64,000 nt of DNA from Telluria antibiotica (GCF_011682055.1 NZ_JAAQOM010000009.1:62001-126000); one strand, 5' to 3'; shown: positions 33,399 through 42,174, counted from the first letter of the stretch. A program made the numbers and translations. The notes: a model not told the origin generated them from the sequence alone.

Positions 33399-34232
33399 TC
33401 AGCAGACGGCGACGAGGCCGAGGCGCTCGACGATCGCCTGGCCGGCGGGGCTGCGCGCGAAACGCACGAATTCTGCGCGGGTGCCGCCGGGGGCGCCGTG
33501 CAGCAGCAGGTGGAAGCCGTGCGTGAACGGATAGCGGCCCGACAGCACGGCGGCGCACGTCGCCTCGACGCCGTCCACGGCCAGCAGGGCGAGACCGTCC
33601 GCGCCTGCGCCCGCGCGCGCATGGCCGGGGAGGTAGCCGATCGCCGTCGGGTCGGCGGCGACGGCGGCGGCAAGCGCCGTGTCGTCAGCGCATTCGCGGG
33701 CATCCAGCGCGAGCGCGCCGCCACCCAGCAGCAGGAGCTCCGCCGAGCGCCGCGCCGTGGCGTCGCGTGCATGCGCATACACACTGAGCGGCGCGTCGGG
33801 GCCGCCGAGCGCGCGCCAGTTCGCGATCTCGCCCGCGAACGCGGCGCGCACCTGCGCGCGCGTGAGGCTGCGCAGCGCCTGGTTCCGGTTGACGACGATG
33901 CCGATGTCGTCGCGGGCGATGAGGTACTGGCGTGCCCCGGCGTCGTCCTCCGTGTCGGACAAAGCGCGCGTCATGGCCGCCACGTCGATCGCGCCACGGC
34001 TGGCCGCGATATAGGCCGGCAGCGAGCCGCCCCGTTCGACGACGATGGCCACGTCGGCGCGGCCCTGCACGAACGCCTGCGCCAGCGCGCGCGCCAGCGG
34101 GACCATCGCGGCCGCGCCGCCCACCAGCAGCGATTCCTGCGCCGCCCGTACGTCGCCATGGCCGGGCGTGCAAGCGACGGTGGCCAGCACGCCCGCGCCC
34201 GCCAGCACGATGCACGCATCGCGCCTACGCAC
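33399..34232 (-). CDS. PstS-like phosphate-binding-family protein, exported
   Basis: A 277-residue periplasmic-type protein. The GTG at 34232 gives MRRRDACIVLAGAGVLATVA followed by Cys, a signal peptide with a weak lipobox. The mature part follows PBP_like_2/PstS: SLLVGGAAAMVPLARALAQA, VVERGGSLPAYIAASRGAID and VNRNQALRSLTRAQVRAAFA, with GEIANW close to it. GTG overlaps the preceding stop by 8 bases. The phosphate-contact loop (usually GSG or GST) is GAAAM, so the ligand may differ. No pstCAB genes are near. Confidence 0.75.
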   Translation of the reverse strand: MRRRDACIVLAGAGVLATVACTPGHGDVRAAQESLLVGGAAAMVPLARALAQAFVQGRADVAIVVERGGSLPAYIAASRGAIDVAAMTRALSDTEDDAGARQYLIARDDIGIVVNRNQALRSLTRAQVRAAFAGEIANWRALGGPDAPLSVYAHARDATARRSAELLLLGGGALALDARECADDTALAAAVAADPTAIGYLPGHARAGAGADGLALLAVDGVEATCAAVLSGRYPFTHGFHLLLHGAPGGTRAEFVRFARSPAGQAIVERLGLVAVC

Positions 34233-34959
34233 GATCAGCCTCCGCCGCCCCTGCTTGCCCCGCGGCCGCCGCATAGGCAATGAACCGCGCCGCCGGCAGC
34301 GTCCAGGGACCCAGTGTGACGAGCATCAGGGGCGCGTACACGGGGTCGACCGGCGCCGTGTCCGCAATGCGCAGCACCTTCAGGTGGCGCGGGAAGGCCA
34401 TGTGCGGCGCGTACGTGATGGCGAACGGACGCGCGGCCAGGCGCGCCAGCCGGTCATCCGTGCCGAGCACGCGCGCCAGTGGCGTATAGGTATCGGCGAC
34501 GCCCAGCAGGCGCTGGCGCCAGCTGGTCGACACGCCGCCCGTGGGCGGTCCCACCAGCACCTCGATGGGCGCGCGCGGCCCGCCGAGCCTGGCCCAGTCC
34601 GCGATCCGGCCCGTGAACACGTTGCGCAGCTGCAGCAGGGTGAGGGCATCGACGGGGTTCGACGCATGCACGAGCGGGACGATGGCATCGCGCCGGACGA
34701 CCGTGGCGCGGAACGGCAGACCGCGCGCGCCGGCGGCCGCGGCGAGATCGTCGGGCGCCGTGCCGCTGGCCATGGCGATGTCGGTGGTGCCGTCGAGCAG
34801 CGCCTTGTAGCCGCGCGCCGTGCCGCAACCGCCGTTGACCACGACGCGCACGGCGTGCGTCTCCATATACGCTTCGGCGATGCGCTGCATGCGGGGCAGC
34901 AGCGTCGTCGATCCCGTCAGTTGCAGGGCGGGTGAAGGGGGATGGGGTGGGTTGTTCAT
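34225..34959 (-). CDS. PstS-like binding-domain protein without signal peptide
   Basis: A 244-residue protein that starts MNNPPHPPSPALQLTGSTTL and then follows the phosphate-binding-protein fold: VVVNGGCGTARGYKALLDG, IAMASGTAPDDLA, HASNPVDALTLLQLRNVFTG and GVSTSWRQRL. Unlike the next gene it has no signal peptide or anchor with the ATG at 34959, and upstream extension does not supply one, so it may work in the cytoplasm or the signal was lost. First gene of the five-gene operon, 92 bases after the GH97 gene on the same strand. Confidence 0.72.
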   Translation of the reverse strand: MNNPPHPPSPALQLTGSTTLLPRMQRIAEAYMETHAVRVVVNGGCGTARGYKALLDGTTDIAMASGTAPDDLAAAAGARGLPFRATVVRRDAIVPLVHASNPVDALTLLQLRNVFTGRIADWARLGGPRAPIEVLVGPPTGGVSTSWRQRLLGVADTYTPLARVLGTDDRLARLAARPFAITYAPHMAFPRHLKVLRIADTAPVDPVYAPLMLVTLGPWTLPAARFIAYAAAAGQAGAAEADRA

Positions 34960-35051
34960 ATCGGCCTCGCATCGATCGCAGACCGATCCATCGTAGGCCG
35001 CCGGCGCCACCGCGCCCTGACGGTATCTGGCGCCGGGCGCGGGCCGTCAGG

Positions 35052-36947
35052 TCAGCGCGGTCGCAGCCAGATCGCCTGGCCGCCCGAGGCGGGCAGGTCG
35101 AGCTGCAGCACCGTGCCCGCGTCCACCGTGCGCGTGCGGATGCCCACGTGCGTCGCCGTCGGCGCGGCCGGGGCGTCCGCGTAGATCGTCGCCTCGTAGC
35201 GCCGGCCTTTCGGCAGGAAGTCCAGCTTCAGGTCGACGCGGCGGGCGTCGTTGCCGGTGATGCTGCCCACGAACCACTCGTCGCCCTTGCGCCGCGCGAT
35301 CGTCACGCCCCGTCCCGGCTCGCCTTCCGGCACGCGCGTCTCGTCCCACGTCGTCGGGATGCGGTCCCAGAACGCCAGCTCCGGCTCGTCGTGCGAGCGT
35401 TCGGGCCGGTCGTACCAGTACAAGGTCTGCAGGGGGCTGTAGTAGACGACGGCCAGCGCCAGCTGGTGCGCGTGCGTCGTCCTGATGCGCGGGTCGTAGT
35501 AGCAGATCGTGTAGTCGGCCGGGCCGGCGAGGAAGCGCACGAACGGCAACACGGTGTCGTGCGTGGCGTCCGGCATTTCCTCGTTGCCGCGGATGCCTTC
35601 CGCCGTCATGAGGTTGGGCCACGTGCGCTGCTCGCCCGTCGGGCGCCAGTCGTCGTGGACGTTGACCATGATGTGGGCGGCGGCCGCCTGCTGCAGGGTC
35701 TTCTCGAGCCACGTCGTCCAGCGGTGCGAGCCCACCTGCACGTAGCCGAACTTGACGCCCGCGACGCCCCAGTCGCGGTAGGTCTGGAACAGCGTGTCCG
35801 ACTGCGCCAGCAGGCCTTGCTGGTTCACGTACAGCCACACGCCGATGCCCTTGCTCTTCGCGTACGCGATGATGCCGGGCAGGTCGAAGTCGGGGATCGC
35901 GACCTTCGTCGCATCGGCGTCGAACGAGAACGCGTTGCCGTACCACTTGAAGTCGAACAGCACGTATTGCAGGTGGTGGCGCGCGGCGAAGTCGATGTTG
36001 GCCTTCGCGTCCGTCGTCGTCAGCGACATCACGCGCATGATCTTGCCGGGCTTGATCCACGACGTGTCCGCGATCCTCGACGCATCGTTCAGGTTCAGGA
36101 TGAAGTCATCGTGCTCGATCAGCTGGCCCGGGCGGCGCGCGATCATGATGCCGCGCCAGGGCGTGGCGAACGGCGAGATCAGGTCGGCCGGGTCGTGCAT
36201 CGATGTCACCAGGGTGTCCGGCTTGTCGGGGCTGAGCTTGAACTTGGTGCGCGCGTAGTCGACCATGCGGCCTTCGAGCAGCGCGACGGACAGGCCGTTC
36301 GGCAGCGCCAAGGTGAGCGGACGTTCCGCCTCGTCCGGCCAGTGCGCGAGCGGCATCAGTTGATATGGCCCTTGCGCCCAGCCGTGGAACCACGCGCGCG
36401 TGCCGGCGGGCAGGGCGAATTCCGTGTCCTCGCCGAGGATGCGGTAATACGCGCCTTTCTCGTTCTCGGGGAAGGCGAAGCGCAGCGCCACGCCCTCGTC
36501 GTAGGCGCGCACTTCGACGGACAGCTTGTACAACGGGTTGTCGTCCTTGACCAGGTCGACGGTCAGCGCTTCGTAGTGGTCGCGGATGCGCGCGCGCTCG
36601 CCCGTGACGGGTGTCCACGTGCTGTCGTGGCTCGCGCGGTGCACGCCCGTCACGCGCAGGTTCTCGAACCAGTCGGCGTGGCGATCGACGGGCAGGGCCA
36701 TCGCGTTTTCGTTCAGGTGGTTGTCGAGTCGCAGCGCGAGGCGCGAGTCGCGGATGACGACGTCGCCGTCGTAGCGCACGTTGTACGACAGGTTGCGCCT
36801 GCCTCCCGCGTCCAGCTTGTGCGCGAGTTCGAGCACGATGTGGCCGTCCGGCGACGCGACGCGTTCGACCGTGTCCGGCCCGGCGAGCGCGTGGGCGGCG
36901 ATGCACAGGCTGGCGATGGCAATGAAGGTGCGCGAAAACGGGCGCAT
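35052..36947 (-). CDS. secreted GH97 glycosidase, inverting alpha-glucosidase type
   Basis: A 631-residue enzyme with signal peptide (RTFIAIASLCIAAHALA). The family plan is clear: an N-terminal beta-sandwich (VERVASPDGHIVLELAHKLD), a barrel with YVLFDFKWYGNAF, GVAGVKFGYVQVGSH and NLMTAEGIRGNEEMPD, and a C-terminal domain with TWDETRVPEGEPG. Where the retaining subgroup has the nucleophile Asp (KIDF) this protein has Gly (KFGY), as in the inverting SusB-like group where two Glu act as base; candidates are the Glu in AEGIRGNEE. It is transcribed away from the GH43 gene, with LacI-type sites in the 144-base gap. Confidence 0.87.
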   Translation of the reverse strand: MRPFSRTFIAIASLCIAAHALAGPDTVERVASPDGHIVLELAHKLDAGGRRNLSYNVRYDGDVVIRDSRLALRLDNHLNENAMALPVDRHADWFENLRVTGVHRASHDSTWTPVTGERARIRDHYEALTVDLVKDDNPLYKLSVEVRAYDEGVALRFAFPENEKGAYYRILGEDTEFALPAGTRAWFHGWAQGPYQLMPLAHWPDEAERPLTLALPNGLSVALLEGRMVDYARTKFKLSPDKPDTLVTSMHDPADLISPFATPWRGIMIARRPGQLIEHDDFILNLNDASRIADTSWIKPGKIMRVMSLTTTDAKANIDFAARHHLQYVLFDFKWYGNAFSFDADATKVAIPDFDLPGIIAYAKSKGIGVWLYVNQQGLLAQSDTLFQTYRDWGVAGVKFGYVQVGSHRWTTWLEKTLQQAAAAHIMVNVHDDWRPTGEQRTWPNLMTAEGIRGNEEMPDATHDTVLPFVRFLAGPADYTICYYDPRIRTTHAHQLALAVVYYSPLQTLYWYDRPERSHDEPELAFWDRIPTTWDETRVPEGEPGRGVTIARRKGDEWFVGSITGNDARRVDLKLDFLPKGRRYEATIYADAPAAPTATHVGIRTRTVDAGTVLQLDLPASGGQAIWLRPR

Positions 36948-36962
36948 GGCGTCTCCTCATGT

Positions 36963-37045
36963 TGTTATCGATCACATCGTAGCAGACCTCTGCCATGAAA
37001 CGCAATCGAGAAAATCCGCGACAAACGGCTCGGATATCGATAACA
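36963..37045. promoter_or_regulatory. two LacI-type operator-like sites between divergent GH97 and GH43
   Basis: TGTTATCGATCACA (36963-36976) differs by one base from the palindrome TGTTATCGATAACA. GGATATCGATAACA (37032-37045) matches its right 11 bases. Both have the central CG of LacI-family sites, and they are about 69 bases apart, near the two divergent starts. A shared sugar-responsive repressor is likely, though no cognate gene is beside them. Confidence 0.55.
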
Positions 37046-37091
37046 TGGCGAGCGGCCGGCCGAGGTCCGGCACTTGACAATGGAAGAGGAC

Positions 37092-38198
37092 ATGAAGAAC
37101 ACGACGAGGAGATTTTTGGCGGCCGCGCTGCTGGCCGCGGCAACGTGCGCGCAGGCCGACGACACGTTCCGTCCGGGCGCCCTGTGGCCCGACGACAAGG
37201 CCGTGCACGTCAACGCGCACGGCGGCGGCCTGCTCGAACACGACGGGGTGTATTACTGGTTCGGCGAGCACAAGGTGGCGGGCGAGGCCGGCAACGTCGC
37301 CCAGGTCGGTGTGCACGTGTACAGCTCGCGCAACCTGACGGACTGGCACGACGACGGCATCGCGCTGGCCGTCACCGACGACCCGGCCAGCGACATCGTG
37401 CGCGGCGCGATCATCGAACGGCCGAAGGTCGTCCGCAATCCGCGCACGGGCAAGTTCGTGATGTGGTTCCACCTGGAGCTGAAGGGCCACCGCTACGACG
37501 CGGCGCGTGCCGGCGTGGCCGTCGCGGACAGGGTGACGGGCCCGTACGTGTACCAGGGCTCGTTCCGGCCCGACGCGGGCGCATGGCCCGTCGACGTGAC
37601 GCCGGCCGACAAGGACCCGGCGACCTCGACCCTCGCGCGCGACCACGCGGACGGCCAGATGGCGCGCGACATGACCTTGTTCGTGGACGACGACGGCACC
37701 GCCTACGACATCTACGCCTCCGAGGAAAACCATACGATGCACGTGTCGCGCCTCTCCGCCGACTACCTGCGTTCGGCCGGCCAGTACGCGCGCATGATGC
37801 CGAACGGCGACGACGAAGCGCCGGCCATGTTCAAGCACGGCGGCAAATACTATCTCGTGACGTCGGGCCTGACGGGCTGGAAGCCGAATGCGGCGAAGTC
37901 GTACGTGGCAGACCGCATCCTCGGGCCGTGGAAGGCGCTCGGCAACCCGGTGCGCGGCACGCCGGACCAGCAGAAGTTCACGTTCGGGGGCCAGTCGACG
38001 TATGCGCTGACCTTGCAGCGCCACGGCTGTACGCGCCACATCCTGATGTTCGACGTGTGGCGCCCGAAGGACGCCATCGACGGCCGCTACGTGTGGCTGC
38101 CCGTCGAATGGGAGGGCGACAGGCCCGTCGTGCGCTGGCGCGACAGCTGGACCTTGAACGACCTCGACAAGCTGCCCTGCGACGGTCCCAAAGGCTAG
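37092..38198 (+). CDS. secreted GH43-family glycosidase
   Basis: A 368-residue protein with signal peptide (FLAAALLAAATCAQA). It follows a five-bladed beta-propeller GH43 pattern seen in subfamily 34-like members: FRPGALWPDDKAVHVNAHGG, VYYWFGEHKV, AIIERPKVVRNPRTGKFVMW, MARDMTLFVDDDGTAYDIY and EAPAMFKHGGKYYLVTSGLT. The Asp in ARDMTLF and Glu in DEAPAMF are likely catalytic residues. Related enzymes act on galactan or arabinan side chains; I cannot choose the substrate. GAAGAGGA lies just before the ATG. Its TAG stop overlaps the TAG of the convergent gene inside CTAG. Confidence 0.83.
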   Translation: MKNTTRRFLAAALLAAATCAQADDTFRPGALWPDDKAVHVNAHGGGLLEHDGVYYWFGEHKVAGEAGNVAQVGVHVYSSRNLTDWHDDGIALAVTDDPASDIVRGAIIERPKVVRNPRTGKFVMWFHLELKGHRYDAARAGVAVADRVTGPYVYQGSFRPDAGAWPVDVTPADKDPATSTLARDHADGQMARDMTLFVDDDGTAYDIYASEENHTMHVSRLSADYLRSAGQYARMMPNGDDEAPAMFKHGGKYYLVTSGLTGWKPNAAKSYVADRILGPWKALGNPVRGTPDQQKFTFGGQSTYALTLQRHGCTRHILMFDVWRPKDAIDGRYVWLPVEWEGDRPVVRWRDSWTLNDLDKLPCDGPKG

Positions 38199-38890
38199 CG
38201 GCCGTCGCGCCGCACGGCGGCGGCCGCATCGTCCGGCGTCTGGCGCGCCGCGCGCGCGACGGGCAGGTGCCAATCGAGCTTGATGGCGGCGAGGCGCAGG
38301 CCGAAGCACAGCGCGGCGCCCGCGCAGGCGCTGACGGTGCCGGGCAGGCCCAGCGCGTCGCCCGACACGAGCACGGCGGCGCCGGCCAGCGCGGCGACGG
38401 CGTAGATGTCCGAGCGCAGCACGGCGGGAATCTCGGACAGCAGCACGTCGCGCGCGACGCCGCCGCCGACGCCCGTCAGCATGCCGAGCAGCGCGGCCAT
38501 CACGGGCGACAGTCCGAACACGAGGGCTTTCTGCGCGCCGGCCACGCAGAACAGCGCGAGGCCCGCCGCGTCGAACACGAGCACGGGGCTGCGCAGCCGG
38601 CGGATGTTCGGGTACCAGAAAAAGATCATGGCGCCGGCCAGCAGCGACGCGGCCAGGTAGCGCCAGTCGCGGATCGCCGCCGGCGGCGTGGCGCCGATCA
38701 AGACGTCGCGCACGATGCCGCCCGAGTTGGCGGCGACGAACGACAGCACGAGCACGCCGAACAGGTCGAGCCGGCGGCGCACGCCGGCGACGGCGCCGCT
38801 GAGCGCGAACACGAAGGTGCCCAGCAGGTCGAGCGTCAGCACGAGGGTCTTGATGGCGGCGCTGACGTCGAGGGAAACGGGAGGGAACAC
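38195..38890 (-). CDS. TRIC-type (UPF0126) cation channel family membrane protein
   Basis: A protein of about 231 residues with seven hydrophobic segments arranged as two similar halves. The family glycines and charged residues are present: GTFVFALSGAVAGVRRRLDLF, AANSGGIVRDVLIGA and LGMLTGVGGGVARDVLLSEI. Bacterial members form trimeric potassium or amino-acid-related channels of poorly known role. The start is taken as the GTG at 38890; no strong ribosome site is visible and an upstream start is possible. It ends tail to tail with the GH43 gene, sharing bases of the stop codons. Confidence 0.8.
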   Translation of the reverse strand: MFPPVSLDVSAAIKTLVLTLDLLGTFVFALSGAVAGVRRRLDLFGVLVLSFVAANSGGIVRDVLIGATPPAAIRDWRYLAASLLAGAMIFFWYPNIRRLRSPVLVFDAAGLALFCVAGAQKALVFGLSPVMAALLGMLTGVGGGVARDVLLSEIPAVLRSDIYAVAALAGAAVLVSGDALGLPGTVSACAGAALCFGLRLAAIKLDWHLPVARAARQTPDDAAAAVRRDGR

Positions 38891-39063
38891 GGTTTTGCCG
38901 ATGATGGTTGACAGTCCGTCATTATGCCGCGTGGCGGCACTGAAAGGTAATTGAAGGGTTGCGTCGATATAGTGGGCTCCATTCACCAGGCTGATCGTCC
39001 GTATTACCGCACACGATATCTGTGCGACGCGGACGCCGGCCCAAGCATAAACGAGGAGCACAC

Positions 39064-40413
39064 ATGAATACGACGACTACGACCTACACTCCGGCAAGCG
39101 CCGACGCGCGTTCCGGCATTTCGCTCGCGGCCATCTGCCGCCGCGTCGCGCGCACCCGCATCGGCATCGTGCCGCTGCCCGTCTACCTGCTGTTGCTGGC
39201 GCTGATCGCGGGCTTCGTCACGACGGGCAAGGTACCGAACGACATCTGCGTGTCGATCGCGATCCTCACGGTCGGCGGCTTTTCCTGCGCGGAACTGGGC
39301 AAGCGCCTGCCGTTCTTCCGCACCATCGGCGCGGCCGCGATCTTCGCCACGTTCATCCCGTCGTACCTCGCGTTCAGCAAGGTCCTGCCGGCGCCCGTGC
39401 TGAAGAACGTCGTCGACTTCACGAAGTCCACGAACTTCCTGTACCTGTTCATCTCGTCGATCATCGTCGGCAGCATCCTCAGCATGGACCGCAACGTCCT
39501 GATCAAGGGCTTCGTGAAGATCTTCGTGCCGCTCGCGATCGGCTCCGTCGTCGCGGCCGCCGTCGGCACCGCCGTGGGCACCCTGCTGGGCCTCGGCCCG
39601 TACCACACGTTCTTCTACCTCGTCGCGCCGATCATGGCCGGCGGCGTGGGCGAAGGCGCGATCCCGCTGTCGATCGGCTACGCGGGCATCCTGGGCCAGG
39701 AACAGGGCCACCTGTTTGCCGAAGTCCTGCCGCCCGTGATGCTGGGCAGCCTGACGGCGATCCTGCTGTCCGGCATGCTGAATTCGCTCGGCAAGAAGCG
39801 TCCGCACCTGTCGGGCCAGGGCCGCCTGCAGCCGGGCGAAACGGACGACCTCGCGCCGCAGGCCGAGACCGTGCCGGGCCAGTTCGACGTCGCGAACGTC
39901 GCGGCGGCCGGCATCACGTCGATCTCGCTGTACATGGTCGGCATGATGTGCTTCCGCCTGTTCGATTTCCCGGCGCCCGTCGCCATGCTGTTCGTCGCCG
40001 TGATGTTCAAGCTGTCGCGCCTCGTGTCGCCGCAACTGCAGCAAAGCTCGTACATCGTCTACAAATTCTTTTCGACGGCCGTCACGTACCCGCTGCTGTT
40101 CGCCATCGGCGCGTCGATGACGCCGTGGGACAAGCTCGTGTCGGCATTCAACGTCGTCAACCTGACCGTCATCGTCTCGACCGTCGCCAGCCTCATCGCC
40201 ACCGGCTTCTTCGTCGGCCGCCGCATGAACATGTACCCGATCGAGACGGCGATCATCAACGCCTGCCACAGCGGCCAGGGCGGCACGGGCGACGTGGCGA
40301 TCCTCACGGCGGCCGAGCGCATGCAGCTGATGCCGTTCGCCCAGATCGCCACCCGCATCGGCGGCGCCATCACCGTCACCTTGACCCTGTTGCTGATGTC
40401 GCAACTGCACTGA
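39064..40413 (+). CDS. 2-hydroxycarboxylate transporter family carrier (CitS/MaeN type)
   Basis: A 449-residue inner-membrane carrier for citrate, malate or lactate-type anions. GAGGAG precedes the ATG. It has about 11 transmembrane segments and the two GGxG reentrant motifs: APIMAGGVGEGAIPLSIGYA in the first half and ACHSGQGGTGDVAILTAAER in the second. It is followed after 41 bases by a TctC-type periplasmic protein. No CitAB-type two-component pair is next to it. It could supply malate or citrate for the TCA cycle. Confidence 0.88.
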   Translation: MNTTTTTYTPASADARSGISLAAICRRVARTRIGIVPLPVYLLLLALIAGFVTTGKVPNDICVSIAILTVGGFSCAELGKRLPFFRTIGAAAIFATFIPSYLAFSKVLPAPVLKNVVDFTKSTNFLYLFISSIIVGSILSMDRNVLIKGFVKIFVPLAIGSVVAAAVGTAVGTLLGLGPYHTFFYLVAPIMAGGVGEGAIPLSIGYAGILGQEQGHLFAEVLPPVMLGSLTAILLSGMLNSLGKKRPHLSGQGRLQPGETDDLAPQAETVPGQFDVANVAAAGITSISLYMVGMMCFRLFDFPAPVAMLFVAVMFKLSRLVSPQLQQSSYIVYKFFSTAVTYPLLFAIGASMTPWDKLVSAFNVVNLTVIVSTVASLIATGFFVGRRMNMYPIETAIINACHSGQGGTGDVAILTAAERMQLMPFAQIATRIGGAITVTLTLLLMSQLH

Positions 40414-40454
40414 GCCGTCCGGCCGGTAACGCTGTCCGCGAGTATGATGAGGCC

Positions 40455-41423
40455 ATGAACGTGTTGCGCATTCTTCCGCTGCTCGCGGCGTTGTTGACGG
40501 TGCCGGTCGCTGCGGCAACCCGGCAAGCCGAATGCCTCGTCCCGTCCAAGCCGGGCGGGGCGATGGACCTGACCTGCAAGCTCGCGCAGCAAGCGTTGCA
40601 GGCCAAGCCGGACGCGCCCCGGCTGAAGCTCAGCTACCTGCCGGGCGGGATCGGCGCCGTCGCCTGGCACACGATCGTCTCGCAGCGGCGCGGCGAGCCC
40701 GACACGATCGTCGCGTTTTCCGGCGGCTCGCTGCTGAATCTTGCGCAAGGCAAGTTCGGCAAGGCCAACCCCGACGACGTGCGCTGGATCGCCGCCCTCG
40801 GCATCGACTACGGCGTGATCGCCGTCCCGGCCGACTCGCCATGGCACAGCCTGCGCGACCTGATGGCGGCGCTGCGCCGCGATCCGGAAAAGATCCTCAT
40901 CGGCATGTCCGGCACGATCGGCAGCCAGGACTGGATGAAGATGGCGCTGCTGGCACGCCAGGCCGGCCTCGACCCGCGCCAGCTCCGCTTCGTCGCGCTG
41001 GAAGGCGGCGGCGAGGAATTCGTCGCGATGCAGGCGGGCTATGTGCAGGTGGTGTCGAGCGACGCGTCCGAGACGTCGCTGTACACCGGGGCCGGCAAGG
41101 CGCGCGTGCTCGCCGTGCTGTCCGAGAAGCGCCTGCCGGGCCAGTTCGCGACGGTGCCCACGGCGCGCGAGCAGGGTTTCGATCTCGTGTGGCCGCTGAT
41201 CCGCGGCATCTGGATGGGGCCCGACGTGCCCGAGGCCGACTACCGGCGCTGGGTGCAAGCGTTCGACAGCGTCGAATCGTCGCCCGCGTTCGCACAGATG
41301 CGCGCGCGCAGCGGCCTGTATCCGCTCGCGCTGACGGGCGACGCGCTGAGCCGCTACATCCGCCAGGCCGTCGCCGACTACAAGCGCCAGGCGCGCCAGT
41401 TCAATCTCGTGCGCGAGCACTAG
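40455..41423 (+). CDS. TctC-family tricarboxylate-binding protein, orphan
   Basis: A 322-residue secreted solute-binding protein (signal peptide RILPLLAALLTVPVAAA). Family features are CLVPSKPGGAMDLTCKLAQQ, YLPGGIGAVAW, VAFSGGSLLNLAQGKFG and GTIGSQDWMKMALLARQAG. TctC proteins usually feed TctAB or BctE sensors; neither is near. It instead follows a 2-hydroxycarboxylate carrier, so it may help capture or sense the same anions. Its 3' end overlaps the convergent DJ-1-like gene by 23 bases. Confidence 0.85.
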   Translation: MNVLRILPLLAALLTVPVAAATRQAECLVPSKPGGAMDLTCKLAQQALQAKPDAPRLKLSYLPGGIGAVAWHTIVSQRRGEPDTIVAFSGGSLLNLAQGKFGKANPDDVRWIAALGIDYGVIAVPADSPWHSLRDLMAALRRDPEKILIGMSGTIGSQDWMKMALLARQAGLDPRQLRFVALEGGGEEFVAMQAGYVQVVSSDASETSLYTGAGKARVLAVLSEKRLPGQFATVPTAREQGFDLVWPLIRGIWMGPDVPEADYRRWVQAFDSVESSPAFAQMRARSGLYPLALTGDALSRYIRQAVADYKRQARQFNLVREH

Positions 41424-42174
41424 CGTCCGGCGCCGCCGGCGCGGGCGGGTCGTCCGCCGCCTGCCGGTGCCGCACGCGTTGCGCCGCCACGACACCGACC
41501 CCCAGCAACGCGAGACTCAACATCGTGCCGAACGACGGCGCCGCGAGCCAGCGCAGCGACTGGTTCGGCTGTTCCAGCGGGCTGTCCTGCGGCGGGTCCG
41601 ACTGCGCGGCCGCCGCCGCCGTGGCCGGCTCCCCCGCGAACAATGCCGTCATCGCCTGCACGAACGGTGCCAGGTCGTGCGCGCCCCGGCCCGACAGCAG
41701 GTGGGCGTCGCGTACGACGTCGTCGTTGCGCCACGTGGCGCCCGCGTTCACGAGGTCGTCGCGAATGCCGGGCCAGGCCGCGACCGTGCGTCCCGCCGCG
41801 CGGCCCGCCGACACGAGCACGAGCGGCGCCTGCGCCAGCACCGCGATCGGCTTGGCGGCCATGTCGAATTCCCGGACGAACGCACGCGCCGGGGCCGATT
41901 GGCGCAGCGCGTCCGGGCTGACGTAGCCGCCGGGGATGAAGAGGCCGTCATGGTCGGCCGCCTGCGCGGTGTCGATGACTGCGCCGACGCGCACGAGTTC
42001 GCCTGGCTGGTGCAGGTGCATGCCGCGGATGCGCCCGCGCCGCAACGACACGAGCGTCACGGCGGCACCGCCTTCCGCGAGGGCAGCGAGCGGGACGTCG
42101 ATCTGCGCCTGTTCGAACCCGTCGGCGGCCAGCACCGCGATGCGCTTGCCGGCGAGTAGCTTGGGTGTGCTCAT
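41401..42174 (-). CDS. DJ-1/PfpI-like protein lacking the cysteine, with membrane tail
   Basis: A 257-residue protein. Residues 10-185 form a DJ-1/PfpI domain (KRIAVLAADGFEQAQIDVPL, DGLFIPGGYVSPDALRQSAP). At the nucleophile elbow, where active members have AxCHGP, this one reads IAVLAQAPLVLVSAG, so the catalytic Cys and the following His are gone. After an Ala/Pro/Gln linker there is one membrane segment (GTMLSLALLGVGVVAAQRV), giving a C-terminal anchor. It therefore looks like a non-enzymatic, membrane-tethered member. Located next to an ECF sigma factor gene. Confidence 0.8.
   Translation of the reverse strand: MSTPKLLAGKRIAVLAADGFEQAQIDVPLAALAEGGAAVTLVSLRRGRIRGMHLHQPGELVRVGAVIDTAQAADHDGLFIPGGYVSPDALRQSAPARAFVREFDMAAKPIAVLAQAPLVLVSAGRAAGRTVAAWPGIRDDLVNAGATWRNDDVVRDAHLLSGRGAHDLAPFVQAMTALFAGEPATAAAAAQSDPPQDSPLEQPNQSLRWLAAPSFGTMLSLALLGVGVVAAQRVRHRQAADDPPAPAAPDASARARD

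Noticed and set aside
37074..37079. TTGACA just before the GH43 gene as a -35 box
   Set aside because: It lies 13 bases before the start codon, leaving no room for a -10 box.
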